Below are positions 1 through 6,286 of a DNA stretch of 7,851 nucleotides, piece by piece. Below the pieces are notes generated by a model. The model had not been told where the DNA came from and did not search any database. It saw only the letters and a list, made by a program, of their open reading frames with translations. The position numbers were made by a program, and so were the translations under genes. The stretch comes from Alphaproteobacteria bacterium (lineage in GTDB: Bacteria > Pseudomonadota > Alphaproteobacteria > RF32 > CAG-239). Position 1 is the stretch's first letter. Each line of letters starts with the position of its first letter. The stretch covers positions 1 to 7,851 of the forward strand of contig JAGCTK010000187.1 of NCBI GenBank assembly GCA_017963715.1, given 5' to 3'.

Positions 1-833
1 AATTGAAGACAAAGGGCTTTAATATGCTTCTTTCGGTATCTCAAGGTTCGGTTAACGATCCGTATGTGGCAATATTGGAGTATAACGGTAATAAAAAGAA
101 AAAGTCGGTTGATGTGGCGCTTGTGGGCAAAGGTGTGACCTTTGATTCGGGCGGTATTTCCATTAAACCCTCAAACGGTATGTGGGATATGAAACAGGAT
201 ATGGCCGGTGCGGCTGCCGTGGTCGGTGCCTTGAAAGCCGTTGCACTTCAAAAATTACCGGTTAATATTATCGGTGCGGTCGGATTGGTTGAAAATATGC
301 CCTCAGGTACGGCAACACGTCCGGGCGATATTGTTAAATCGATGTCGGGGCAGACCGTCGAAATCTTGAACACGGATGCGGAAGGACGTTTGGTTTTGGC
401 AGATTTGTTGTGGTATGTTCAAGATATCTACGGTGTCAAAAAAGTGATTGATATCGCAACCTTAACCGGTGCCGTTACAGTCGCACTCGGAACGGAAATG
501 GCAGGTCTAATGGGTAATTCGCAAAAATTGATTGACCAAATCAAAAAAGCAGGCCAAACGGTTGGGGAAGAAGTGTGGCAGTTGCCGCTGAACAAAGCCT
601 ATGATAAGATGATGGATTCGGATATTGCCGATATGAAAAACATCAGCGAATCGCGCAATGCCGGAACGATCACGGCAGCCTGCTTCTTGCAGCGTTTTAT
701 CAAAAAGGATACCGCTTGGGCGCACTTGGATATTGGCGGTATGGATAAAGAAACCAAAGGAAAGCTCTTAACACCGAAAGGCGCAACGGGGTTTGGTGTG
801 AGGCTTTTTGATCAAATCATCAAAGATTTGTAA
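1..833 (+). CDS. pepA: Leucyl aminopeptidase (M17 family), C-terminal part, cut by window start
   Basis: Cytosolic two-metal aminopeptidase that removes N-terminal residues, typically Leu, from peptides and normally forms a hexamer. Only the catalytic C-terminal domain is visible, about 276 residues. The reading frame is open to the window edge, so the TTG at position 3 is not the true start and about 225 residues are missing. Counting from that codon, metal ligands K43, D48, D66, D125 and E127 and the catalytic pair K55 and R129 are all present. They match E. coli PepA K270, D275, D293, D352, E354, K282 and R356 at one constant offset of 227. The family signature NTDAEGRL is intact at residues 123-130. 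The visible part ends normally with TAA at 831-833, so the gene looks functional. rsmB follows after 50 nt on the same strand. No convincing terminator lies between them, so co-transcription is possible. The family call is very secure; the substrate is known only from the family. Confidence 0.96.
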   Translation, partial: LKTKGFNMLLSVSQGSVNDPYVAILEYNGNKKKKSVDVALVGKGVTFDSGGISIKPSNGMWDMKQDMAGAAAVVGALKAVALQKLPVNIIGAVGLVENMPSGTATRPGDIVKSMSGQTVEILNTDAEGRLVLADLLWYVQDIYGVKKVIDIATLTGAVTVALGTEMAGLMGNSQKLIDQIKKAGQTVGEEVWQLPLNKAYDKMMDSDIADMKNISESRNAGTITAACFLQRFIKKDTAWAHLDIGGMDKETKGKLLTPKGATGFGVRLFDQIIKDL

Positions 834-883
834 AAAAAACGCTGTGATACGGTAAGCGGCAATTTGTCAAAAAAGGAGATGAT

Positions 884-2161
884 ATGTCCCTTCGATTAGA
901 GTGTGTGACGTGTGTGCGTAAAATTTTGGAAGAGCATGTCTTTTTTAAGGCGTGCAAACAAAATTTCAGGCCGCAGGATTTGCCGTTTGCCAATTTTTTG
1001 ATTTTAACGGCATTGCGGCGAAAAGCGGTATTGGATAAGGTGTTTGCAAAACTTATCAGAAAAAAAATTCCGCATAAAAACAGAATCTTGAATGACGTCT
1101 TGCTTTTAGGCGCAACCGAAATTTTGTATATGAAAACGCCTGATTTTGCGGTGATAAACGAATATGTGCAAATCGCCAAGCAGTTAACCGATCGTTTTGC
1201 GGCCGGTATGATCAATGCCGTTTTGCGTCAAATTGCCGCGCAAAAAGATGTGCTGAAAAATGGTGTGTGTTTTCCGGCGTCTTTTAAGCAAATGTTGGAA
1301 AAAGATTATGACACCGCACAACTAAAGCGAATGGAGGAAATGCTGTTATTTGAGGCGCCTGTTGATTTGACGGTAACAGATAATCCTTTGTCGTGGAAAA
1401 ATCAAAGCGATATAATTGTTTTTGAAAACGGAACCGTGCGGCTGACGGATACGCAAAAAAACGTGACGCATATGGAAGGTTTTGATGAGGGCGGTTGGTT
1501 TGTGCAAGATTTGGCGGCATCACTACCGGTTGGTTTGTTGGGTGATGTTCAAAACAAAAAGGTGTTGGATCTTTGCGCGGCACCGGGCGGAAAAACAGCG
1601 CAATTGCTCGCGCGCGGCGCGATTGTCAAAGCGCTTGATGTATCAAGTGAGCGCTTAAAAACACTGCAAGATAACATCGAGCGATTAAAACTTAAGCAAA
1701 ATTTGAAGATTGAATGCGCCGATGCCGTAGATTTTTTGGAAAACAATTCGGAAATGTTTGATGTGATTTTGCTTGATGCACCGTGTTCGGCCACCGGTAC
1801 ATACAGAAAACATCCCGAAGTGCTTTACCTTAAAACGACGGAAGATGTTGCCGGCCGTTTGATGTTGCAAAAAAAATTGCTGAATGCGGCGGCCTCGCAC
1901 GTTCATCCCGGCGGAATACTGGTTTACTGCACATGCTCGCTTGCAAAAGATGAGGGTGAGGGGCAAGTCGAAGCCTTTTTGAAAACGCATTCCGACTTTG
2001 TTTTGGAGCCGCTTCAAGTATCACGTTTGAAAAAATATGAAGCAAAAACTGTGGCACCTTATCTTTTTGATAAGCAAGTTTTAAGAACTTTGCCGTATGA
2101 TATGAAAGAATGCGGAGGTATGGACGGTTTTTTTGCCGCTTTTTTGAAACGACGAATGTAA
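884..2161 (+). CDS. rsmB: 16S rRNA (cytosine-967-C5)-methyltransferase RsmB with NusB-like N-terminal domain
   Basis: Uses S-adenosylmethionine to methylate C5 of cytosine 967 (E. coli numbering) in 16S rRNA. The 425 residues match the usual family length (429 in E. coli). Residues 1-120 form the helical NusB-like RNA-binding domain. The Rossmann methyltransferase domain then shows motif I LDLCAAPGGKT (228-238), an acidic residue of motif II at D252, motif IV DAPCSATGT (298-306) and motif VI YCTCS (348-352). C351 is the expected nucleophile and C301 the second cysteine needed for product release. They are 50 residues apart, exactly as C375 and C325 are in E. coli RsmB. The C-terminal GGMDGFFAAFLKR block is typical. 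The ATG at 884 is fixed by AAAGGAG at 872-878, 5 nt upstream. The next gene begins 9 nt after the stop. RsmF/NOP2-type relatives lack the NusB-like domain, so RsmB is the best name. Confidence 0.95.
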   Translation: MSLRLECVTCVRKILEEHVFFKACKQNFRPQDLPFANFLILTALRRKAVLDKVFAKLIRKKIPHKNRILNDVLLLGATEILYMKTPDFAVINEYVQIAKQLTDRFAAGMINAVLRQIAAQKDVLKNGVCFPASFKQMLEKDYDTAQLKRMEEMLLFEAPVDLTVTDNPLSWKNQSDIIVFENGTVRLTDTQKNVTHMEGFDEGGWFVQDLAASLPVGLLGDVQNKKVLDLCAAPGGKTAQLLARGAIVKALDVSSERLKTLQDNIERLKLKQNLKIECADAVDFLENNSEMFDVILLDAPCSATGTYRKHPEVLYLKTTEDVAGRLMLQKKLLNAAASHVHPGGILVYCTCSLAKDEGEGQVEAFLKTHSDFVLEPLQVSRLKKYEAKTVAPYLFDKQVLRTLPYDMKECGGMDGFFAAFLKRRM

Positions 2162-2170
2162 GGGGAAAAA

Positions 2171-3241
2171 ATGCTCGGAACAATTTTGATGATGGCGGTT
2201 TGTACGGCATTGAGCGCGGCTTTGGCCGGTGCGGCCGTTATGTTTTGTGCAAAAAAGAACTTTTTTTTACATCAATACAACTTTCGTTATGATCAGTTTA
2301 TATATTTGTTTGCCATATTGTGCTTCGGAACATTTTGTGCCGTCGGTTTTGTGCCGGATGCACGTGATGCGATTGTTGATCCGTCGGTGCTCAAATGTGC
2401 GTACGGATTTGTGGTCGGGTTGGGTTTATACGTTTATTCGCTTTTTGATGAAAAAAAATTGTTTAAACTGCTGATTGTCGTGGCTTCATTGGTGGGCGCA
2501 TTTTTGAGTATTTCGTCCGATGCGGTGATGATTGTGCACGTGATACCGCCGTTTGTGTTTACATTGTTATGCGGTGTGGTGATGGCATTGTTTGCCTTGA
2601 GTTGCGGTGTGCTCAGCCGGTTGCTTGGCGTTTTTGAAACCGTCATCAGTGTTATGTTATTTGGCGTGATATTGTTGTTTGCTGTACACGGATTGCCGTT
2701 TTATATTGCCCTTGCGGCGTGCGTATGGCTGGGCGTTTGGGTGGTATTGCGGCAAATGAATATCGCACAAAATACATCTTTGTTGGCATCTAATGGTTGT
2801 ATCGTGACGGCATTTGTGTTTGCGATGACGTTTGTAACCGTCGGCGTCAATGAATTGTGTGTATCATCAATGATGATATTGATGACATATCCTTTTTGCG
2901 AATGGGTGGTGGCACTTGTGATGATTGATATCTTAAAACGCACACCGGCCGTTTTATCAGAACAGACCGTTTATTTTCGCGCATTTGAAAAAGGATTGCC
3001 GCAAGAAACATTATATGTCGCTTTGCTCAAACTAAATATTTTAAATGTGATGTTGGCGGGCTTTCAATTGTTTTCACCGAATGCTTTGACACTTCCGCTG
3101 ATTGCAATTGCGTTGGATGGGTGGTTGATGAAAAAATTGTATTATTTTGATGAGCCCGATTTGACTTTGAAAGCGGCAAACGCGCAAGTCGTGGATAATG
3201 TCAAAAAAAGTATCCATGATGCCAGAAAAAAGATGGACTGA
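2171..3241 (+). CDS. Polytopic membrane protein, probable catalytically degenerate MraY/WecA-like (GT4 superfamily) protein
   Basis: A 356-residue inner-membrane protein with about 10-11 hydrophobic helices, roughly at 3-25, 42-62, 73-91, 97-115, 121-142, 154-171, 174-193, 209-227, 229-250, 283-301 and 304-320, and a charged cytoplasmic tail. The order of helices and loops resembles the polyprenyl-phosphate sugar-1-phosphate transferases MraY, WecA and TagO. LFDEKKLFKLL (91-101) sits where they have LDD plus a short helix. PFCEWVVALVMIDILKRTP (241-259), then VYFRAFEKGL (267-276), sits where they have PxxD, the basic RRxxRG loop and the HxHHRL motif. The catalytic residues appear lost: no Asp-Asp pair, no NxxNxxDG, no FxGDxGS (NTSLLASNG instead) and no histidine loop. 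If the homology holds, this is a pseudoenzyme that may bind a lipid carrier or act as a scaffold. AGGGGA at 2161-2166 overlaps the rsmB stop, fixing the ATG and indicating an operon. The alternative is an unrelated multi-helix protein. Gene call secure, homology moderate. Confidence 0.85.
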   Translation: MLGTILMMAVCTALSAALAGAAVMFCAKKNFFLHQYNFRYDQFIYLFAILCFGTFCAVGFVPDARDAIVDPSVLKCAYGFVVGLGLYVYSLFDEKKLFKLLIVVASLVGAFLSISSDAVMIVHVIPPFVFTLLCGVVMALFALSCGVLSRLLGVFETVISVMLFGVILLFAVHGLPFYIALAACVWLGVWVVLRQMNIAQNTSLLASNGCIVTAFVFAMTFVTVGVNELCVSSMMILMTYPFCEWVVALVMIDILKRTPAVLSEQTVYFRAFEKGLPQETLYVALLKLNILNVMLAGFQLFSPNALTLPLIAIALDGWLMKKLYYFDEPDLTLKAANAQVVDNVKKSIHDARKKMD

Positions 3242-3245
3242 GCAG

Positions 3246-4580
3246 ATGGTATTTTGTTTTTTTAAATCTCAAAAAAAAGCCGCAGGCAATTTGGTTGAGC
3301 AACAGATAGCAAAGATCAAAGTGCTGGTTTCTTTTTGTGATGAAACAGCATATTTACAGGGCCAAAAAATTTTGACACTTGTCAAAGCACAATCTTTTGT
3401 GGATGCGACATCATCAACCGAATCGGGCAGTAAATACATCGCGGCGTTTGAAAACAATAATTTTTTTGATTTGTGGGACAGCGGGCTTGATTTGCTTAAA
3501 AAATATCAGTCGGATGTTTTGTTGCGTGTTTTTGTCGTGCAGAATCGCGTGCATATCAAATTTCAAAATACAAGGATGTATCAATCGGATAAAATTCCGT
3601 TTTTTTCGGTTTTGAACAGTCTTGATTTGCCGCTGACTTATTTTCAATCGGAACAAATGCCCGCACAAATTTCGGCATTGATTGTCAATATTATCATTGC
3701 TTTATCAGGTGCTGATAATGTGATGTATCGCAATACGTTTACAAAAAACTTGAAGTTTTTGAGCCAAAATAAAATGCCTGACAATACGCCAAACGCATTT
3801 TTGCCGAATATGCTTAATTTTTTGGCGTTGATGTATATGACGCATAAATATGAGACTTTCCGCCAAAGAGATGCAACACCGGTTTTGAACTTGCTTAAAA
3901 GCGCATTTAAAAATGCCGATTTGAATGATGTGATTGTGCAGGGAAACTTGTATGCATGTTTGGGGCAAATGTATCAATGTGCGCTGGCCGACCAAAATGC
4001 GGATGCCTATTTATTGATCAGGCGCGCGACACAAAGCTATAAAAAAGCTTTGAAATATTTTAATCGCTATGTGTTTGTATATGATTACGGACGGTTGAGC
4101 CTTGTGTTGTCGAACTTATATTTTAAGTTTTATCGCTTAAGCGATGACAATCAGGCTTTGCGAGATGCCATTGCGCACCTAAGAGAGGCTGAACAGATTT
4201 TTACAATGTCCGGTCATCCTTTTGTTTGGGCGGTGATTCAAGACAGATTGGGCAAATATCTGTCGCTGATTGGGGCAAAGTCACTCAATCTTGAAATCGG
4301 TCAAATGGCGGTGGAATGTTTGAAAAACAAGCAAAAGGTATATACAAAAGAATATGCACCGGATATGTGGGCGCAAACCGAAGCTGATATCGGTGAAATA
4401 TATGACCACTTGGGCCGCGGGCATTTTAATATAGGTTTACTCGAAAAAGCGATGACTTGTTATGAAACGGCGATTGAAGTTTTTCAATCTTTATCGCAGA
4501 CAACCAAAGTGCATGAACTTGAAATAACGATTTTGCGCACAACGGATGTTTTGGCACGCCGCTATTATGACGAAGTATAA
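3246..4580 (+). CDS. TPR-repeat (tetratricopeptide-like) protein of unknown function
   Basis: A soluble, mostly helical protein of 444 residues if translated from the ATG at 3246, with no signal peptide or clear membrane segment. The C-terminal half holds TPR-like helix pairs with a period of 47 residues: PFVWAVIQDRLG (W328) and PDMWAQTEADIG (W375), plus a weaker copy around Y281. The P-x-x-W-A ... L-G ... A-x-x-x-Y-x-x-A-L/I pattern is one I associate with alphaproteobacterial TPR proteins. TPR arrays bind peptides or protein partners, so a scaffold role is likely. The N-terminal ~200 residues match nothing I recognise. The ATG at 3246 is preferred because it lies 4 nt after the upstream stop with a weak GAG-type site before it. 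In-frame ATGs at 3198, 3216 and 3219 would overlap the membrane-protein gene and lack a better site. Tight coupling to that gene suggests the two products work together. It ends 43 nt from the convergent radical SAM gene. Confidence 0.85.
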   Translation: MVFCFFKSQKKAAGNLVEQQIAKIKVLVSFCDETAYLQGQKILTLVKAQSFVDATSSTESGSKYIAAFENNNFFDLWDSGLDLLKKYQSDVLLRVFVVQNRVHIKFQNTRMYQSDKIPFFSVLNSLDLPLTYFQSEQMPAQISALIVNIIIALSGADNVMYRNTFTKNLKFLSQNKMPDNTPNAFLPNMLNFLALMYMTHKYETFRQRDATPVLNLLKSAFKNADLNDVIVQGNLYACLGQMYQCALADQNADAYLLIRRATQSYKKALKYFNRYVFVYDYGRLSLVLSNLYFKFYRLSDDNQALRDAIAHLREAEQIFTMSGHPFVWAVIQDRLGKYLSLIGAKSLNLEIGQMAVECLKNKQKVYTKEYAPDMWAQTEADIGEIYDHLGRGHFNIGLLEKAMTCYETAIEVFQSLSQTTKVHELEITILRTTDVLARRYYDEV

Positions 4581-4623
4581 GGGTAAAAAAGCCGGCAGAT
4601 TGCTTATTGTGGCAGAGTAATCT

Positions 4624-6039
4624 TTATTTGATGTACTCTTCTAGTTTTTGATAATCAAAATTTTGCTCAGGGACTTCTTTAAGCTTCAAATCTTTGATAC
4701 CGAATTTTTTTAGAATTGGCTGAGCCACTTGCGCGGCAAATTCGTATAGAGGGCAAGATGTATCATCTTTCGCAAGACAACTTCTGTGTAACTCCCAGGC
4801 CATTTTTCGGCAACCGCCGCCACAATATTGACGAATTTTACAATCTTTGCAATCCGTTTTACCAAGAGGTAATGTCTTAAACATCTGTGTTGGCTCAGAA
4901 TACCATATATCTGCTAAAGAATTTTGGCGAATATTACCAAAAACTAAATTGTCAAATGCCGTACAAGGAGTGACATTTCCGTTTGGTTTAACGACAATAG
5001 ACCATCTTTTGTATTCACAGCAACTATTACAATCGTTATACAGGTAATATTCAGGTTCATTAAGTAACTCAGACTTGAAAATAGAGCCGATTTGTACTTT
5101 CATACGCGATTTTTTGACCAAGCAATATTCCAACAATTCTTTGTAAGATTTAAAAACATCCTCCCATTCAGGCATGATAATATCTTTATGAAATATTGTT
5201 TCTCCTTGTTCTCTCGGTACGGATAGACGCCATCTGTTGATATTTTTTTGTTCTAGAAAGTGACAAAAATCCATCAACGACTTAACGTTATGTTTTGTTA
5301 CCATCGTGTTGATGATAACGGGAAAACCTTCTTTATCCACTCTATTAATAAAATCGATTGTTTTTGCAAAAGTATCTTTTCCTCTCAGAAACTCATGCAT
5401 TTCTTGAGTATATCCATCTAAACTGATAAAAAAGAAAGTGGTGTAATTCTCTTTTTTGAGTGCATCTATGACATCTTGTCGGTAAGTCGTTCCGTTTGTA
5501 AATAATCCGATGAAATGGATGCTGTTATCAGACAACCTTTTAATTATTAAAGGTAAATCCTTTCTTAGAAAAGGCTCTCCACCCGATATAACACAATCGG
5601 CAACACCCATGGAACCCATTTGGTCAATTAAATCTAACACTTCTTCAGTGCTTAATTCTGACTTATGACTCTCTTCTAAATTGCTCCGTCCGTAACAGTG
5701 CTTGCAGTGTCCAAAAAGATTGCAGGTTCCCGTGATATCAATATGGACTTCACGCAAAAAAGGGTCTCTATTTAACCAAGAAATGTGGATAGGATCTATT
5801 TGAGAATCATTATATCTAAGTAAGTTTTCGGCTTTAAAAACATCCAAAAACTCTTTTATTTCTTCTATGGAAGTGGATACTGCCGAGGCAATGTCTTCTA
5901 AACTGTGCGTCCCATCACAGAGATTTAATATTTGGGCATGTCTCTTTTCAATTGTGTATTCGTGGCCCTTTTTAAAATTATGCAAATACACATCATCAGC
6001 CGCACCCCTAACGCGGCAATCAACCAATACCGGAAACAT
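4624..6039 (-). CDS. Radical SAM/SPASM peptide maturase with N-terminal PqqD-like RRE domain
   Basis: A 471-residue PqqE/MftC-like enzyme expected to modify a ribosomal peptide by radical chemistry. Residues ~10-76 resemble a PqqD-type RiPP recognition element (VYLHNFKKG ... ILNLCDGTHSLEDIA ... FKAENLLRY), which binds the leader of a precursor peptide. The radical SAM core starts at ~96. Its [4Fe-4S] cysteines are C106, C112 and C115, spaced CX5CX2C instead of the usual CX3CX2C, followed by GGEP (153-156) for SAM binding. The C-terminal SPASM domain is canonical: CX12GX4C (C341, G354, C359), CX2CX5CX3C (C397, C400, C406, C410), then C421 and C429, so two auxiliary iron-sulfur clusters are expected. 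The ATG at 6037-6039 is the first after an in-frame TAG and has only a weak upstream site (AGAAAAAG). The 29-residue gene 23 nt upstream is the likely substrate. An anaerobic sulfatase-activating role is unlikely, given the RRE and the absence of a sulfatase. The exact reaction is unknown. Confidence 0.93.
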   Translation of the reverse strand: MFPVLVDCRVRGAADDVYLHNFKKGHEYTIEKRHAQILNLCDGTHSLEDIASAVSTSIEEIKEFLDVFKAENLLRYNDSQIDPIHISWLNRDPFLREVHIDITGTCNLFGHCKHCYGRSNLEESHKSELSTEEVLDLIDQMGSMGVADCVISGGEPFLRKDLPLIIKRLSDNSIHFIGLFTNGTTYRQDVIDALKKENYTTFFFISLDGYTQEMHEFLRGKDTFAKTIDFINRVDKEGFPVIINTMVTKHNVKSLMDFCHFLEQKNINRWRLSVPREQGETIFHKDIIMPEWEDVFKSYKELLEYCLVKKSRMKVQIGSIFKSELLNEPEYYLYNDCNSCCEYKRWSIVVKPNGNVTPCTAFDNLVFGNIRQNSLADIWYSEPTQMFKTLPLGKTDCKDCKIRQYCGGGCRKMAWELHRSCLAKDDTSCPLYEFAAQVAQPILKKFGIKDLKLKEVPEQNFDYQKLEEYIK

Positions 6040-6062
6040 ACTTTTTCTGATCTATAATATAT

Positions 6063-6152
6063 TTACCAGCTGTATGAATCAGCATCAACAGATGCTTTCA
6101 TGGTTCTTGCATAAGCGTGTTTACGTCTTATTAATTTAAAACCCTTTAACAT
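6063..6152 (-). CDS. Probable RiPP precursor peptide (29 residues) for the adjacent radical SAM enzyme
   Basis: A complete small reading frame, ATG to TAA, immediately before the maturase gene on the same strand. It begins MLKGFKLIRRKH and ends SVDADSYSW. The N-terminal ~20 residues are strongly basic and could form an amphipathic leader helix for the RRE domain. The acidic, aromatic tail is the likely modified core. The start is supported by GGAGG placed 5 nt before the ATG, the strongest ribosome binding site in the window, and by a promoter about 35 nt upstream. The stop lies 23 nt before the enzyme gene. Size and gene order match PqqA and MftA, other precursors for PqqE/MftC-like enzymes; MftA is also about 30 residues and ends in an aromatic residue (VY). 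I do not recognise the peptide itself. That it is translated is well supported; that it is the enzyme's substrate is inferred from context. Confidence 0.82.
   Translation of the reverse strand: MLKGFKLIRRKHAYARTMKASVDADSYSW
6081..6096 (-). repeat. Small perfect inverted repeat inside the precursor peptide gene
   Basis: AGCATC and GATGCT form a 6-bp stem with a 4-nt loop (TGTT on the coding strand). It falls in the codons around ASVDA, at the proposed leader-core boundary. There is no T-run after it, so it is not a terminator. It could be a weak mRNA structure between peptide and enzyme genes, or chance. Confidence 0.35.
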
Positions 6153-6156
6153 TTTA

Positions 6157-6162
6157 TCCTCC
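6157..6162 (-). promoter_or_regulatory. Strong ribosome binding site of the precursor peptide gene
   Basis: The - strand reads GTGGAGGATAAAATG, with GGAGG 5 nt before the start codon. This near-consensus Shine-Dalgarno sequence settles the start of the 29-codon gene and is the main reason to treat that short frame as real. The maturase gene downstream has only a weak site. Confidence 0.85.
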
Positions 6163-6186
6163 ACTGATAAAATTACTTACATAATA

Positions 6187-6215
6187 AATAAATACTATTT
6201 TCCTTTGAAAGTCAA
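6187..6215 (-). promoter_or_regulatory. Probable sigma70-type promoter of the peptide-maturase unit
   Basis: On the - strand, TTGACT (6210-6215, 5 of 6 to the -35 consensus) is followed by a 17-nt spacer and TTTATT (6187-6192, 4 of 6 to the -10 consensus). An A-rich stretch just upstream (AAATAAAAAACT) could act as an UP element. Transcription would start near 6180, giving a leader of about 28 nt before the precursor ATG. The upstream terminator at 6241-6274 makes a separate promoter necessary. No operator is evident. Confidence 0.55.
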
Positions 6216-6240
6216 GAGTTTTTTATTTGGTTGTGACAGC

Positions 6241-6274
6241 AAAAGAAACGCCCTAATAAAAGGGCGTTTCTTTT
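6241..6274 (-). terminator. Rho-independent terminator downstream of nifJ, possibly bidirectional
   Basis: A perfect 14-bp inverted repeat (AAAAGAAACGCCCT / AGGGCGTTTCTTTT) with a 6-nt loop starts 12 nt after the nifJ stop. It has a GC-rich core (CGCCC/GGGCG) flanked by A and T runs built into the stem, so it can end with a U-tract in either direction. In its position it terminates nifJ transcripts and isolates the peptide-maturase unit from nifJ read-through. Confidence 0.9.
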
Positions 6275-6286
6275 ATACGTTGCGAA

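Noticed and set aside
1..833. PepA as the peptidase that processes the RiPP precursor.
   Set aside because: It lies over 5 kb away, on the other strand and in another operon. M17 aminopeptidases are housekeeping enzymes, so there is no contextual link.
840..858. Inverted repeat CGCT...AGCG between pepA and rsmB as a terminator.
   Set aside because: The stem has only 4 bp and is not followed by a T-run on the + strand. The adjacent A-run would serve only - strand transcripts, and no - strand gene is there.
820..1215. Open frame of 131 codons on the - strand opposite rsmB, with similar frames opposite rsmB and nifJ.
   Set aside because: These are mirror frames of strongly conserved coding sequence and have no recognisable protein features or ribosome binding sites.
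4581..4623. Terminator between the convergent TPR and radical SAM genes.
   Set aside because: A T-run exists in the - direction after GCCGGC, but I can form only a 3-bp stem. No convincing hairpin is present.
6040..6062. TATTAT just before the radical SAM start as a separate promoter.
   Set aside because: No -35 element lies at an acceptable distance; the nearest TTGATG is 23 nt away. The upstream promoter explains both genes.
5867..6139. A 90-codon open frame on the + strand opposite the start of the radical SAM gene and the precursor gene.
   Set aside because: It has no ribosome binding site, its composition is unlike a protein, and it lies antisense to two well-supported genes.
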